64,000 nt of DNA. Source: Geosiphon pyriformis (taxonomy: Eukaryota; Glomeromycota; Glomeromycetes; Archaeosporales; Geosiphonaceae). Numbering within the stretch: position 1 is the first letter of the stretch; each line of letters opens with the position of its first letter. Below, piece after piece: positions 12,121 to 22,924 of this stretch. The stretch is from assembly GCA_016748015.1 (NCBI GenBank), contig JAAOMT010000529.1, positions 69,569 through 133,568 of the forward strand, written 5' to 3'. The notes below the pieces were generated by a model. That model did not search any database. It was not told where the DNA came from and saw only the letters and a program-made list of their open reading frames with translations. The position numbers were made by a program, and so were the translations under genes.

Positions 12121-14348
12121 TAAGTTTTAGAATTTGTCATATTTGGTGAGTTTGTTGTTGTTAAAACTGGTTTTTTAGTAGAATCAGTTATTTTTTTTGT
12201 GTTAATCCAAGCAAATTTTGCAATAAATTTTAAAGTCAAGTTTACTTTATTGAAGTTGTAGATCAAAAACATGTTTGAAATAGTTATTTAATTGCTTAAA
12301 AATTCTAATCAGTTTAAAAATAGAAAAAAACTTATCTTTTATGTCTGGTTTTGAAAATTTGTTTGTAGTTGTAATAAGTTATAATAAACTTTATAAAATA
12401 TGGTGTACAACTAGTAAAAAAGTAATGTTTTATAAAGAAAAAACTGAAAAGTAAATAAAAAATTATATTCATAATCAAAAAATATTTGCAAACTACTTTG
12501 GTAAAATAAAAGCATTAGGTACATTTGGTTTAAAAGATAGATAAGTATTTATTAACCTAAATCTAAATAGTTAATTATAGATAAAAAATCTATAAACCAA
12601 GCTTATAGTTTAATTTTTAGAAATAAAGACAATATAAACAATTAATAAGACAACACATAATATAAAAAATATTTTACAATTAATAAATATTAAAAATACA
12701 TTTATATAAAAATTTGTAATTATAATGATAATTTATTATTATTATTATTATTATTATTGTTATTATTATTATTAACTTTAAATTTTAATTAATAATAATA
12801 TATTTATTAAAAATAGTTTTTTATAAAAAAAATAGTGATAATCTAATTTTAAAAAATTTAATTGCTAAATGTGAATTATTTGAAACCAAAAAATAAATTA
12901 AAATTTATTTTTTAATATAATTCAAATTTAAACTGTTTAAAAAAATAATATGTAAAAATTTTTTTTGTTAATTTTTGAAAAATTTTATTTTATTCTTAAA
13001 TAATTATTGTTTTTTTTATCTTTTTTATTGTTTTTTGACATATGTACTTTGTTATTTGTTTAAAAAAAAGTTTTGCAAAAAAATAATAATTTAAAAATTG
13101 TTTTTAAGAACCAAGCTAACAAAACCAAGATATTATAAATGTTAATAACAGAAAATTCAATTATATCAAAAACTTGTTAAATTTTAAAAGTATTGATAAG
13201 AATAAATATAGATTAGATATTAAATATTTAATAGTTTTAATTTAGTAGTAAAACTTATTAAAATTCTATTTAAATAAAAGTAATTTTAATTATTATATAA
13301 AAAATAGCAATTTTAAAGCAAATTAAGATAAAAAAATTTAACCTACTTTCTAATGTACGAAAATTAGTTTTTATGGAAACTACATTGCAAGCATGTAAAT
13401 ATATGTATATATATATTATAAAATTAAATAAATGTTTTTATTTAAATATTAAATACTTTGTTATAGAAAAAGAGAACACAAAAAATTGTTAATTTAAAAA
13501 AAAAATTATTAAGTAAAATAATTGTAACCAAAATAATAAAGATAATAATATTGTAGTTAATAAAATATTGCAATTAAAAATTATCAAATTTATTGTAAAA
13601 ATAATTTTTAATAAAATTCTAATAAAATTATTTTTTAAAACTGTATTTACATTTAAATCTGTCAAAAAACATTATTGCTTATAAAATTTTTTAAAGTAAA
13701 TTAAGTTAATTAGATAAAATAATATGTATTATTAACTAAAATTCTAATATATATTATTAAAAAAATTGTTATAATTTATTTTAAAATAATTTGTAATATA
13801 AACTTTGTAATAACAAACTAAGTTCAACTAAATTGAATTGTTATATTGTATTTTATATTAAAACACATTAAATAGATTCTAAACAAAAATATAAAAAGAT
13901 ATTTATATAAATTTTTTTTATTAATTAATTCATATTTTTTAAAAGTTTTACTTAAATACAAATAATTCGTAATAAAATCTTTTTGGTTTTAAATATTAAA
14001 AACAATAGAAAAAGTTTTTACAATAATAGTAATTAAGATTAATAATTCAAAATTTTGATTTTTTTCTGTAAAATTGAGTAAAAATACAATAAAATTAAGA
14101 TAGACCAAACTGAAATAAAATTTTGTCAATTTTATAAAAAAGTGAACAAACTAATTAAAAAATTAAACAATTATAATTTATAATTTTTTTAAACATATTT
14201 TAAATATAAATTTCTAATAATTACTTTGTAAAATTTTATTAAAATATACAAAAATTAATACAATTTTACATTTATTTTATATTGGTTAAACTGTTTATTT
14301 AAAATTTTGTTTTTAAATAAATAATATAAAAAAATAATTTTTAATAAA
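12121..14348. other. AT-rich stretch with one dispersed repeat
   Basis: No gene is seen. It contains an (ATT)n microsatellite at 12732-12774 and a diverged dispersed repeat at about 12485-12640. The rest is A/T low-complexity sequence up to the start of the LINE. Confidence 0.6.
12485..12640 (+). repeat. Dispersed repeat shared with 52370-52545
   Basis: Both copies read ...TTTGGT(A)AAAAT..., TTTGGTTTRAAAGATAGATRAGTATTTATTRA, a TCTAAATA block and a CTTATAGTTTAA/CCTATAATTTAA block in the same order. Both lie a few hundred to about 1200 bp downstream of a kinase copy. Identity is modest. Confidence 0.5.
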
Positions 14349-14454
14349 ACTTCTTTCTCTCATTCATTTCAAATTCCCAAAAAAAAGCCAAAATATTTTT
14401 TGAAAGAAGTTTTTTCTGTTTTTCATCATTTAGTATGCTAATTCTAAACTGTTT

Positions 14455-16050
14455 GTGCTTAATTACAAGGCCACTATTGGCCCTAGTATTGCAGTTCTAA
14501 ACAGGTCTGTTATAGAGCTTAGCTTTGATATTGGTGTCAAGTTTGTTGAGTCCAAAAAAAAAAGAAGAGGTGGTGCTTTGGAAAATAATATTGGTAATAA
14601 AAAATTTGCTGCTGCTAAGGTGTTAAGTGATTATTTTTGGGGTTCGAAAGCTGGTAATACTATTGAATCTAATAGTGTGAATATGGAGGAGGAATGTCTG
14701 ATTGAAGAAACCAGCTTTGATCATGGAGATAGTAGAGCTTTTGCTAGAAAGAACTCAGAGCAAACACCCAAAAGTTCGAAGATTCTTATTAAAAGGACAC
14801 TTGGAAAACCACTGAAGAAAATTAACTTCTTGGGTGATAATATTGATGATATACTTTTGGACAAACCTGTGGTTTTTCCTCCTTCTTTGAAGAACTTGGT
14901 CAATATTTCTGTCAGGAAGTCTTTTGCTTTGGACATTAGCTTAGATAATATTGTTGGGAAATCTGTTCAAGAAAAGCTTGTGGTTGTCAGAAAATTGTTT
15001 TCAAGAATCAATGGTTTTGGGGGAGCCTCTACCCCCTCAAAATTTGCTGGAATTGTCAGAGCAATGTTTACTTCCAAATCGAGTTTGGCACAGACATCTA
15101 AAAAGACTGAAGAGATGAAGATCTTGGTAAACTTTGATCTCAGAAAACCATCTGGACATTTAGATCAGGCTGTAGTATTGAAGAAAATTCTAATTGGTAC
15201 TTCAACTGAGGCTGTACGTGCTGCACTATCTGAGTTTGGCATTATTAAATTGATCAAGATGCAATTGGTAGGGCTGTGACAAAAATCTGTAGTTGAATTT
15301 GAGCAGATTGAGCATATTAATTTGGTCGCAGCATGCTGGTCTATTCTGATCAGGAAGGATGCTGTGTGTGTTGCTAGATTTGATGTGAACAAAGAATCAT
15401 GAAATGCACGAGATGTTTACAAGACCCTTTTGTACACTCTTCCAGTAGGAACCAATGTACATGATATTTGGGATTATATTGCTTTAGTGGGTGGAAAAAC
15501 TTGTGTGATTAACCATCACCCAGTTTCTTATGCCCAAGTCAAGTGTGCTACTGTCTGTTTTGATTCTGCTAAGTCATTGGATACTGTCCTAGAAACCATG
15601 TTTGTACTAAAGAGGACTAATCTGTGTTGGTCTCATCTTGTTTCAGCCAAGTGTGCTGCATGTGGGAAATTGGGCCATACATTATTGTTTTGCCCTGTTA
15701 GTGGAAAAAAGAATGTTCTTTCTGGTGCTTCTTTATGTAAAACACTTTTGGACTTGGATAAAAGTAGACTGGCTGCCATTTATGCCAAGCATTTGGCTCC
15801 AGTTGCTCATTCTGTTTCTTTTGGTGGTGTTTCGTGGGCACAAATTGCTGGTGGGTTTTCTTTCCCTCCTCCTCCTGTTTGGAATGTTTTGTTAAAAGCT
15901 AGCTTCTCTTTGGAGATAAAGCCTACTCCACTAGTGTCTTTGGAGTTGGATAATAGGTTTGCCACTCTTGAACGCAGTCTCACTAGCTTTGTAGAACATG
16001 TTGACATGCTGGCTAAGAGGTTGGAAACACCTGAGCCAACAGTTTTCTAG
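14455..16050 (+). pseudogene. LINE ORF1, copy A
   Basis: The open frame runs 14455-15279 (274 codons, from a GTG; true start uncertain, ATG at 14435 is out of frame). After a TGA at 15277, a TGA near 15400 and a frame change it continues as 15430-16050. The N-terminal part is basic and low complexity. The segment around 15120-15300 (MKILVNFDL ... EFGIIKLIKMQLVGL) resembles an RRM-like nucleic-acid-binding fold seen in LINE ORF1 proteins. The CCHC knuckle CAACGKLGHTLLFC (C-x2-C-x4-H-x4-C) starts at 15652. The stop at 16048 is TAG where a Gln codon is expected. ORF1 proteins coat the element RNA. Past 16149 this copy leaves the LINE and enters LTR-like sequence. Confidence 0.8.
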
Positions 16051-16149
16051 CTTAGCCCTGGATGTCAGCCGTTGGTAACCTCTTTATCACAGAATCAAGA
16101 GGTGGATATAGTGATGAGCAAGGATTCAGGTGTGGCCACTGGTGGTGAA
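15170..16149 (+). repeat. Duplicated LINE segment, copy A (partner 16416-17395)
   Basis: The segment is repeated 1246 bp downstream with no difference found by eye over about 980 bp. All three overlapping reading frames give identical translations in the two copies. Identity ends abruptly at 16149/17395. Confidence 0.9.
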
Positions 16150-16166
16150 ACTGTTGTAAAGGTGGT

Positions 16167-16396
16167 AAGCAACCTTTCATATTACAAATAAATAATTATT
16201 CACCATTTCAATCTACTTTCTACTATTAACACTTCATATTGATAGTAATTAATACTTAACTACACTAGAACAATAGCTCTTGATCATGGCTATTGACAGG
16301 ATACTAACTTGCAAAACCACCTTGGCTTATTCATTATTTTCTTTTATTTCTTTTCTTTATTTTTTATTTTTTTATTTTATTGTTGTGCATTAATTG
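16167..16396 (+). repeat. Fragment of an LTR related to the Ty3-type element
   Basis: This aligns with the reverse complement of 18430-18670 in the Ty3-type LTR: ACAAATAAATAA, TTAACACTT, GATACTTAAC/AATACTTAAC, GAACAATAGCT, CTAACTTGCAAA, CTTGGCTTATT and TTTTATTGTTGT occur in the same order. It has no LTR end on either side. It starts inside the LTR next to LINE sequence and stops exactly at the adapter sequence. Confidence 0.8.
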
Positions 16397-16415
16397 AGAT
16401 GTGTATAAGAGACAG
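16397..16415 (+). other. Tn5 mosaic end / Nextera adapter sequence (assembly artefact)
   Basis: AGATGTGTATAAGAGACAG is exactly the 19-bp Tn5 mosaic end used in transposase-based sequencing libraries. Read on the minus strand it gives the peptide VSYTHL, a known signature of this contaminant in predicted proteins. Immediately after it, at 16416, the duplicated LINE segment begins. It is not a biological feature of a fungal genome. Confidence 0.95.
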
Positions 16416-17539
16416 CTGTAGTATTGAAGAAAATTCTAATTGGTACTTCAACTGAGGCTGTACGTGCTGCACTATCTGAGTTTGGCATTATTAAATTGAT
16501 CAAGATGCAATTGGTAGGGCTGTGACAAAAATCTGTAGTTGAATTTGAGCAGATTGAGCATATTAATTTGGTCGCAGCATGCTGGTCTATTCTGATCAGG
16601 AAGGATGCTGTGTGTGTTGCTAGATTTGATGTGAACAAAGAATCATGAAATGCACGAGATGTTTACAAGACCCTTTTGTACACTCTTCCAGTAGGAACCA
16701 ATGTACATGATATTTGGGATTATATTGCTTTAGTGGGTGGAAAAACTTGTGTGATTAACCATCACCCAGTTTCTTATGCCCAAGTCAAGTGTGCTACTGT
16801 CTGTTTTGATTCTGCTAAGTCATTGGATACTGTCCTAGAAACCATGTTTGTACTAAAGAGGACTAATCTGTGTTGGTCTCATCTTGTTTCAGCCAAGTGT
16901 GCTGCATGTGGGAAATTGGGCCATACATTATTGTTTTGCCCTGTTAGTGGAAAAAAGAATGTTCTTTCTGGTGCTTCTTTATGTAAAACACTTTTGGACT
17001 TGGATAAAAGTAGACTGGCTGCCATTTATGCCAAGCATTTGGCTCCAGTTGCTCATTCTGTTTCTTTTGGTGGTGTTTCGTGGGCACAAATTGCTGGTGG
17101 GTTTTCTTTCCCTCCTCCTCCTGTTTGGAATGTTTTGTTAAAAGCTAGCTTCTCTTTGGAGATAAAGCCTACTCCACTAGTGTCTTTGGAGTTGGATAAT
17201 AGGTTTGCCACTCTTGAACGCAGTCTCACTAGCTTTGTAGAACATGTTGACATGCTGGCTAAGAGGTTGGAAACACCTGAGCCAACAGTTTTCTAGCTTA
17301 GCCCTGGATGTCAGCCGTTGGTAACCTCTTTATCACAGAATCAAGAGGTGGATATAGTGATGAGCAAGGATTCAGGTGTGGCCACTGGTGGTGAATCTGT
17401 TGCAGAAGTGGTAGTTTTCAATCCTGCAGTTATCTTAAAAATGGAGGAAACTTTGAACAGTCTTTCACTCATGGTTATGAACCTTTCAGCTAAATTGGAC
17501 AATACTGATTCAGTTTGTACCCTTTTTCTTTCTCAATAA
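16416..17539 (+). pseudogene. LINE ORF1, copy B (C-terminal part)
   Basis: This copy starts directly after the adapter in the middle of ORF1 and repeats copy A base for base to 17395. It then continues with genuine LINE sequence: open frame 17318-17539 (...MEETLNSLSLMVMNLSAK), stop TAA at 17537, six bases before the ORF2 ATG. The CCHC knuckle starts at 16898. Stops at the same TGA and TAG codons as copy A break the frame. This copy is contiguous with ORF2, so it is the better candidate for the true ORF1 3' half. Confidence 0.8.
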
Positions 17540-17544
17540 GTGAT

Positions 17545-18107
17545 ATGATCTGGAAAGTTGCAACTTGTAATATTAAAGGAATGAACAATCCTGCAAAACA
17601 AGATGATATTATTCATTGGCATAAAGAAAAAGACAATTTAGTTTCTATCTTTACAGAATCAAAGTTAAAAGGAAAAGTTTGCCCCTGGATTGTCAACAAA
17701 TTTAATAGTGTGCGGGTGTTTACTTCTGGTTTGGAATCTGGCAATCTAGGTGCTGGTGTTGTGGTTGTCATGAACTTTTCTTTGGCAAAACATGTGTGCA
17801 AGATTTCAGAAGTGCCTGGTTGGCTTCTGTCTATTAAGTTGCTTTTCAGAAACAAACTTTCAGTGTCAATTTTGGGGCTTTATACTAGTGCCTCTTTGGT
17901 AGCTTGGTTTTCTCAGACTAGCAATATCAATTCTCTTATTGCAAAGGCTGTCAACGAATCTTTTTTTGTCATTTTTAGAGGGGATTTTAATGAGGATAGT
18001 TCTCGTAAGTGTGCAAGCTTCAAGAAATGCTTGAATTTTGGTTTGGTCAATGCCTTGGATGAGAGCTCTAGTAAGAAGTTGCCAATTTGGTCTAATTTTT
18101 AGGGCAT
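17545..18107 (+). pseudogene. LINE ORF2, 5' part: APE-type endonuclease
   Basis: The frame starts at ATG 17545 (MIWKVATCNIKGMNN). It shows endonuclease/exonuclease/phosphatase landmarks: the N-terminal CNIKGMNN strand, the catalytic Glu in FTESKLKGK, the hydrophobic GAGVVVVMN strand and the GDFNED motif. This enzyme nicks target DNA to prime reverse transcription. A TAG at 18100 precedes the Ty3-type insertion at 18107/18108. The frame resumes at 29160 (VKTIDYVLISSNLV, the C-terminal end of the endonuclease fold) with no shift. Confidence 0.88.
18104..18107. repeat. Target site duplication GCAT, left copy
   Basis: GCAT directly precedes the left LTR end TGTTAT. It matches GCAT at 29156-29159 directly after the right LTR end GTAACA. 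Confidence 0.85.
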
Positions 18108-18979
18108 TGTTATAGATGACTATTTCTAGTGTTGGATTAAATAACAAACCCATAACTTGGTGCTCAAATCTAGTTGTAGTTGATAGTAATCTGAAGGTTT
18201 GTGTCTGAAAGATTTGTATCTGAAGGGTTTGGTTGAGTTTTTTGTATAGTGAACAGAGATTCAATGGTAATAGTTTTATCCATAGCTTCCTGAAACTGCA
18301 GTTTTGTCAATTTTTTTCTCAGCTTGATGGCTGGTATTCCTCCTGGTAAGCTATCCTCAATTGAATATTCTACCCTTATTTCTGGGTCTTTTACCAGTCA
18401 TGTTTATCTTGACATCAGTACTCTGTATGTTAATCCTTAATAGAGTTAGTAAACAACAATAAAATCAAAGCAAAAAATAAAGAAAAGAAAATAAAATAAA
18501 AAAAGAAAAGAAATAAGCCAAGACAATTTGCAAGTTAGGATTCTGTTAATAGCCGTAATTAAAAGCTATTGTTCCAGTGTGGTTAAGTATCAATTATTAT
18601 CAACATAAAGTGTTGATAGTGACAGCAGGTTTGAGATAACAAACAGTTATTTATTTGTGGTTTTTGAAAATTGTCTAGATGAAATCTAAACTAAGAGGTC
18701 TGTCTTTTTAGCTTCTAATCTTACTGCTATATATACATAATTGAGATTCCTCAATTCCTCAATTCTTCACAACAGAAATTCTGGGATTCCTGGAATCCTG
18801 CAATTTCTTTGAGAGAAATCCTGGAATTCTGGAATCTTGCAATTCCTTGTGAGAATTCTGTAATTTCTGGAATCTTGCAATTTCTGAGAGGAATCCTGGA
18901 ATTCCATATTTTACTATGTCTACTTCTGATTGGTTAATAATTATGCTAATATATATTCCCTATATTTCTATGAGTAACA
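18108..18979 (-). repeat. 3' LTR of the Ty3-type element
   Basis: 872 bp from TGTTATAG to GAGTAACA. It matches 28284-29155 along its whole length. Over the first 350 bp about 28 differences are counted by eye, all transitions. Confidence 0.9.
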
Positions 18980-18995
18980 TTATTCCCTCTTTTTA
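18980..18995 (-). other. Polypurine tract next to the 3' LTR
   Basis: On the minus strand AAAAAGAGGGAATAA lies directly before the LTR start TGTTACTC, the expected place of the plus-strand primer. Confidence 0.75.
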
Positions 18996-19034
18996 ATATT
19001 AAGCTCCATCGAAATCTAACTTTGTTAATTCCCC

Positions 19035-19652
19035 TTCTTAAAGTATTTCCTGAATTTCATTTTCAAGAATTACTTGTGTTATTTGAGTCTGTAATTTTTT
19101 AAATTGAGCATTGGTAATCTTTCCTAATTGATTACTGGTAACCATATCCATTGCTTTGTTGAGTAAGATTTCTGGTCAATCCTGAAATGCTGTGTATATT
19201 TGGTATATGGCTCAGACCTGTGTAGATAAGTTGTTCTTTCTCACAAAATGTTCTAATTGTTGTAGTATTCTTGTGTCAAATAATTGCTTTGTTCTATCCA
19301 TATATAGATTCTGAATATTCACATGTTGTCTTAAGTAAAAATAACAATAATTTCTTGAAAATTGTTGTATCCACCAATTCCAAGTTTTTTTAGTCAATTC
19401 TTGATATAGTGACTCTTTTGTTAACTCTTTTATTGCTAATTTTACTTTTGCAATGATTTTGTTAATGGTATTTTCTGTTTTCTTCTGTGTTCTATGTGGT
19501 GATGTCTTTTTAGTGTCTTGATATCGGATGGTTTGTTGATTAATTGTAATTTTTATTTCTTGGTGTTGAATCAATTGAAAGAGTTGTTGTGCTAGTGAGT
19601 AGATGTTGTCTGTAATTTCCATTTTTGTGATATTTCTTATCACATCTACCAT
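19035..19652 (-). pseudogene. Extra ORF of the Ty3-type element, downstream of integrase
   Basis: An open frame of 146 codons (19652-19212) begins ATGGTAGATGTGATAAGAAA. After single stops it can be read on in frame to about 19035, for roughly 200 residues. It is rich in Gln, Lys and Thr and looks helical (repeated LAQQLFQLIQHQ-like and KIIAKVKLAIKEL-like stretches), with Trp-Asn-Trp-Trp near residue 110. No signal peptide, transmembrane helix or known domain is visible, so it is not an obvious envelope protein although it sits in the env position. Function unknown. Confidence 0.6.
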
Positions 19653-19676
19653 GTCTTTATATATTTTTTTGATAGA

Positions 19677-20849
19677 TTAATTTAACATGTTGTTGTCAAT
19701 AATGATGATTGGTTCCAGATCTTGTGGAATCTTTTCTGGTTGGACTAGTATCTTCTGTACTCCTAATTGTGGAATATTACTGGTGGATGGTGGTGTGATG
19801 TTGTGGTATGGTTTCAGTTGATCTCTATGTACTGCTTTGGTTAAGATTTTGTTATCCAGTCTTAATTTGTAAGCTCCATTCCCTAGAATTTTTTTTATGT
19901 GAAATGGTCCATCCCATTTGGGGTCAAATTTTCCACTCCATTGTTTTTCTGTTTTAGTACAATTATAAGAGTACTTTGTCTTCAATCTTGAATTCAACTG
20001 GTTTGTCTGGTAGTTGATTATCATGTCTTTCTTTCTGTTTCTCTTGTGACTTTTGTATATTATCAGCTGCTCTTTTTCATTTGTTTTTCAATGTTTCCAT
20101 TAAGTCATATGTTCTTCTTAACAATGTTTTTTGGAAATTCTCTTCTGTTATTGGTTCAGTTAGATATGTGTTAACCTCTATCTCAACTGGTAATGTTCCT
20201 GTTCTACTATATATCAATTCAAATGATGTTACTTGTGTGGTGTCTTGTTTCATTGTCCAATAAGCAAATAATACTGATAGTATGAACAAATTCCATTCAT
20301 CCTGGTTTTCTTGGCTGAGTTTTGCTATTGCTTCACACGATGTTCTATTAAATTTTTCAACAATCCATTGGTTTGTGGATGGTATGGCGATGATAGTGGT
20401 CTCTTAATTCCGAATCTTTGGCTTAGTTTTGCTAATGTTCTATTTACAAAATGGGTTCCTTGGTCTGATAATAGTTTTTTTGGACATCCATGTCAACAAA
20501 TCAGATCTTGATGGATGAATTCGGCAATGAATTCTGCATTCGCTCTTTGAATTGCTTTGGCTTCTGGCCATTTAGTAAGATAGTCCATGGCTACTGCAAT
20601 ATATCTGTTGCCTCTGCTGGTAATTGTCAATGGTCCAACTAAATTAATTCCAATGTGGTCAAATGGTTGTCTCACTTTGATTGGTCTCAATGGTTTGCTG
20701 GGTCTTGTTCCTTCTCTTTTTTGACAAGCATCACAATTTTGCACATATTGGATGATGTCTGGATACATTGATGGCCAATAGTATCTCTTTCTGGTTCTTT
20801 CTATGGTTGCTTCTTTATGAAAATGTCCTGTAGTTGGATCTGAGTACAT
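19677..20849 (-). pseudogene. Integrase of the Ty3-type element
   Basis: The segment 20849-20493 holds the HHCC zinc domain (HFHKE ... CDACQKREG) and the start of the catalytic core. The first catalytic Asp appears as Asn (GINLVGPL where D-LVGPL is usual). The second core Asp is readable in another frame as LLSDQGTHF (about 20460), and the Glu as VEKFNR near 20350. The part 20289-20077 is the core end. The part 20024-19677 carries the GPY/F-type C-terminal module (KWDGPFHIKKILGNGAYKL). Frameshifts and stops separate these pieces. Integrase inserts the cDNA copy into the genome; this one cannot act. Confidence 0.85.
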
Positions 20850-21059
20850 GTTGAACAGTATTGTCTCCTTTTCTGGTTCTGTAATTACTCTAATTGGTTG
20901 ATCTGAATCTTTTCTATTTTTTCAATAAAGTATATTTTGGTAAGTGATAAAATATTTGGATTGTTGTTTGATCCTCTTTTGTTCTGGTTGAGATAATTTC
21001 TCCTTGAACTGTTGAGTATCTATATAATGTTGAAGTTGTTGATATTTTTGTGTATTCAT

Positions 21060-22550
21060 CTTTTGTTATATTTTCGTGAGTATTGTTTTGGTTTTGTTAT
21101 ATTTTTGGGTTGAAATGTTCTTAGATTTGTCTCATTTGTGACAAACTGTCAGCATTTCTATTGTCTTTTCCCTTTTTATAATGTATGGTATAAGTATATA
21201 TTGAAAGTGCCATTTTCTATCTTAACTGTCTTCTATCTCCAAATTCTTGTTTTTGGAGTGATGTCAATCTTTTGTGATCTGTGTACACCTTAAACTTTTG
21301 GCTCAAGTATTTTTTCCATTTCATAACTGCTCAATAGATTGCTAAATGTTCTAATTTTGGTGTTCCATAGTTTTTTTCAGCTGGTGTTAAATTTTGGCTG
21401 GCATATGTAACTGGATGTTCTCTTCCATCTGGTCCTCTCTGAGATAGTACTGTTTCCAATGCTTGACCTGATGCATTGGTGGTAATAATGAATGGTTTAT
21501 TATAATCTGAATAAATCAATACTGGAGCTTGAATAAGCTTTCTTCTTAAGATGTTAAATGCTTCTTGCTGGGTTTCAGTCCATTCATACTTTGCATTTTT
21601 GGTTTGAAGATTATTGAATGATTGTACTATCTTTGAAAAGTTCTTTATGAAGCATCTATAATAGCTCATGAATCCCAAGAATGATTTCAGCTTGGTTACA
21701 TTGGTTGGTATTGGAAAGTTCTTTACTATCTCTATTTTCTCTGGATCTGTTTTTATGCTGTCTTTGCTAACTATATATCCCAAGAATTTTAGTTCTGTTT
21801 TGTCAAAAAAACACTTTGTTGCATTCAATTTTAATTCTGCTCATCGTAGTCTTTCGAACACTTGTTGGAGATGACATAGATGATCATCAAATGTTTTTGA
21901 GAACACATTGGTGTCATCCAAGTATACAACTACTGATTTCCACAATAAGCCAGTATACACAATTTTTATTAACTATTGGGATATAGCTGGAGCATTGGTT
22001 AAGCTGAATGACATAACTTCAAACTCAAAGTTTCCCTCTCTTGTGGTGAATGCTGTTTTTTTTTTGTTGGTTGGATTCATGGCTACTTGCCAGTACCCAC
22101 TATCCAAGTCTAACATTGAGAACCATTTGTTTCCACCGAAAGCATCAAATAGTTCTTGTATCCATAAAGTTGGATAGCTGTCTCCACGAGTTACACTATT
22201 GAGTTTTCTGTAGTCTACACAAAATCAGATTTTTCTATTCTTCTTATGGACAAATACTACTGGTGACAACTATGGGCTCATTGATGGCTGAATTAACCCG
22301 TTGTCAAGCATTTGGTTGATTTTTTGACAGATGATTTCATGGCTGGCTGGTAGTACCTTATATGCTCGCTGTTTGATTGGCATTACATCTCCAGTCTTGA
22401 TCTAATGCTGGATAATATTAGTTCTGTCAAATTCGTTTTCACTGGTGAAGATGTCATTGAAATTATTGAGTAACATCTTTAGTTGCATCTGTTGAAGTGG
22501 GTTTAGATTTTCCATGTTCATCTGTTCTAATTGTTCTGGCTGTAACAGAT
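21060..22550 (-). pseudogene. Reverse transcriptase and RNase H of the Ty3-type element
   Basis: Reverse-transcriptase landmarks on the minus strand are MLDLDSGYWQV (motif A, about 22120), VMSFSL (motif B region) and VVVYLDDTNVF (the YxDD catalytic motif, 21903-21936). The open segment 21828-21331 continues through the connection (FLGYIVSKD ... FLGFMSYYR) into RNase H. There the first catalytic Asp of the usual TDAS motif is Asn (TTNASGQAL), and a later TDHKRL matches the family. At least five in-frame stops occur. The region converts element RNA to DNA in active relatives. Confidence 0.9.
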
Positions 22551-22560
22551 AACATTTGTT

Positions 22561-22851
22561 TTATCCATAGATAGTTTGTGATATAATGTTCACATATCCA
22601 CAAAGCTGTGGAAAATCTGGAATGCTGCTTGGTGCTTGATCTTCAATTTCCATGGTTAAATATCCAAGAGTGGTTCTTTCTGGTATCTCTACAATATTTC
22701 TAGTGTTGTTGTAGATGAGAATTTTAATATGGTTATGGCTCTTGGCTGGTATGTGTAGATTGATAAGTTCAATTTCTCCTGATTCACAAAAGGTTGCTTC
22801 TGCTTCAAAAATCTGTTCTTGCTCCTTCTCTCTCCTTTCTATTGCTAACAT
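22561..22851 (-). pseudogene. Linker/C-terminal spacer between dUTPase and reverse transcriptase
   Basis: The frame of 96 codons (MLAIERREKEQEQIFEAEATF ... FPQLCGYVNIISQTIYG) joins the dUTPase to the reverse transcriptase. The segment HNHIKILIYNNTRNIVEIPERTTLGYL resembles the second, non-catalytic beta-barrel-like half that often follows retroelement proteases or dUTPases, but no named domain can be assigned. It is interrupted upstream by a TAG. Confidence 0.5.
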
Positions 22852-22924
22852 GTATCAGCTATATAGTGGAATGGAAATTGTTTGACTGGTTGAGATAATT
22901 TCTTCTTGGCCAATAATTTTTTCC

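Noticed and set aside
15638-15895. Plus-strand frame with hydrophobic residues (also at 16884-17141)
   Set aside because: A frame shadow of LINE ORF1, which has the CCHC knuckle and family-typical sequence.
16390-16638. Minus-strand open frame ending VSYTHLN
   Set aside because: The tail is adapter sequence and the rest is the antisense of LINE ORF1.
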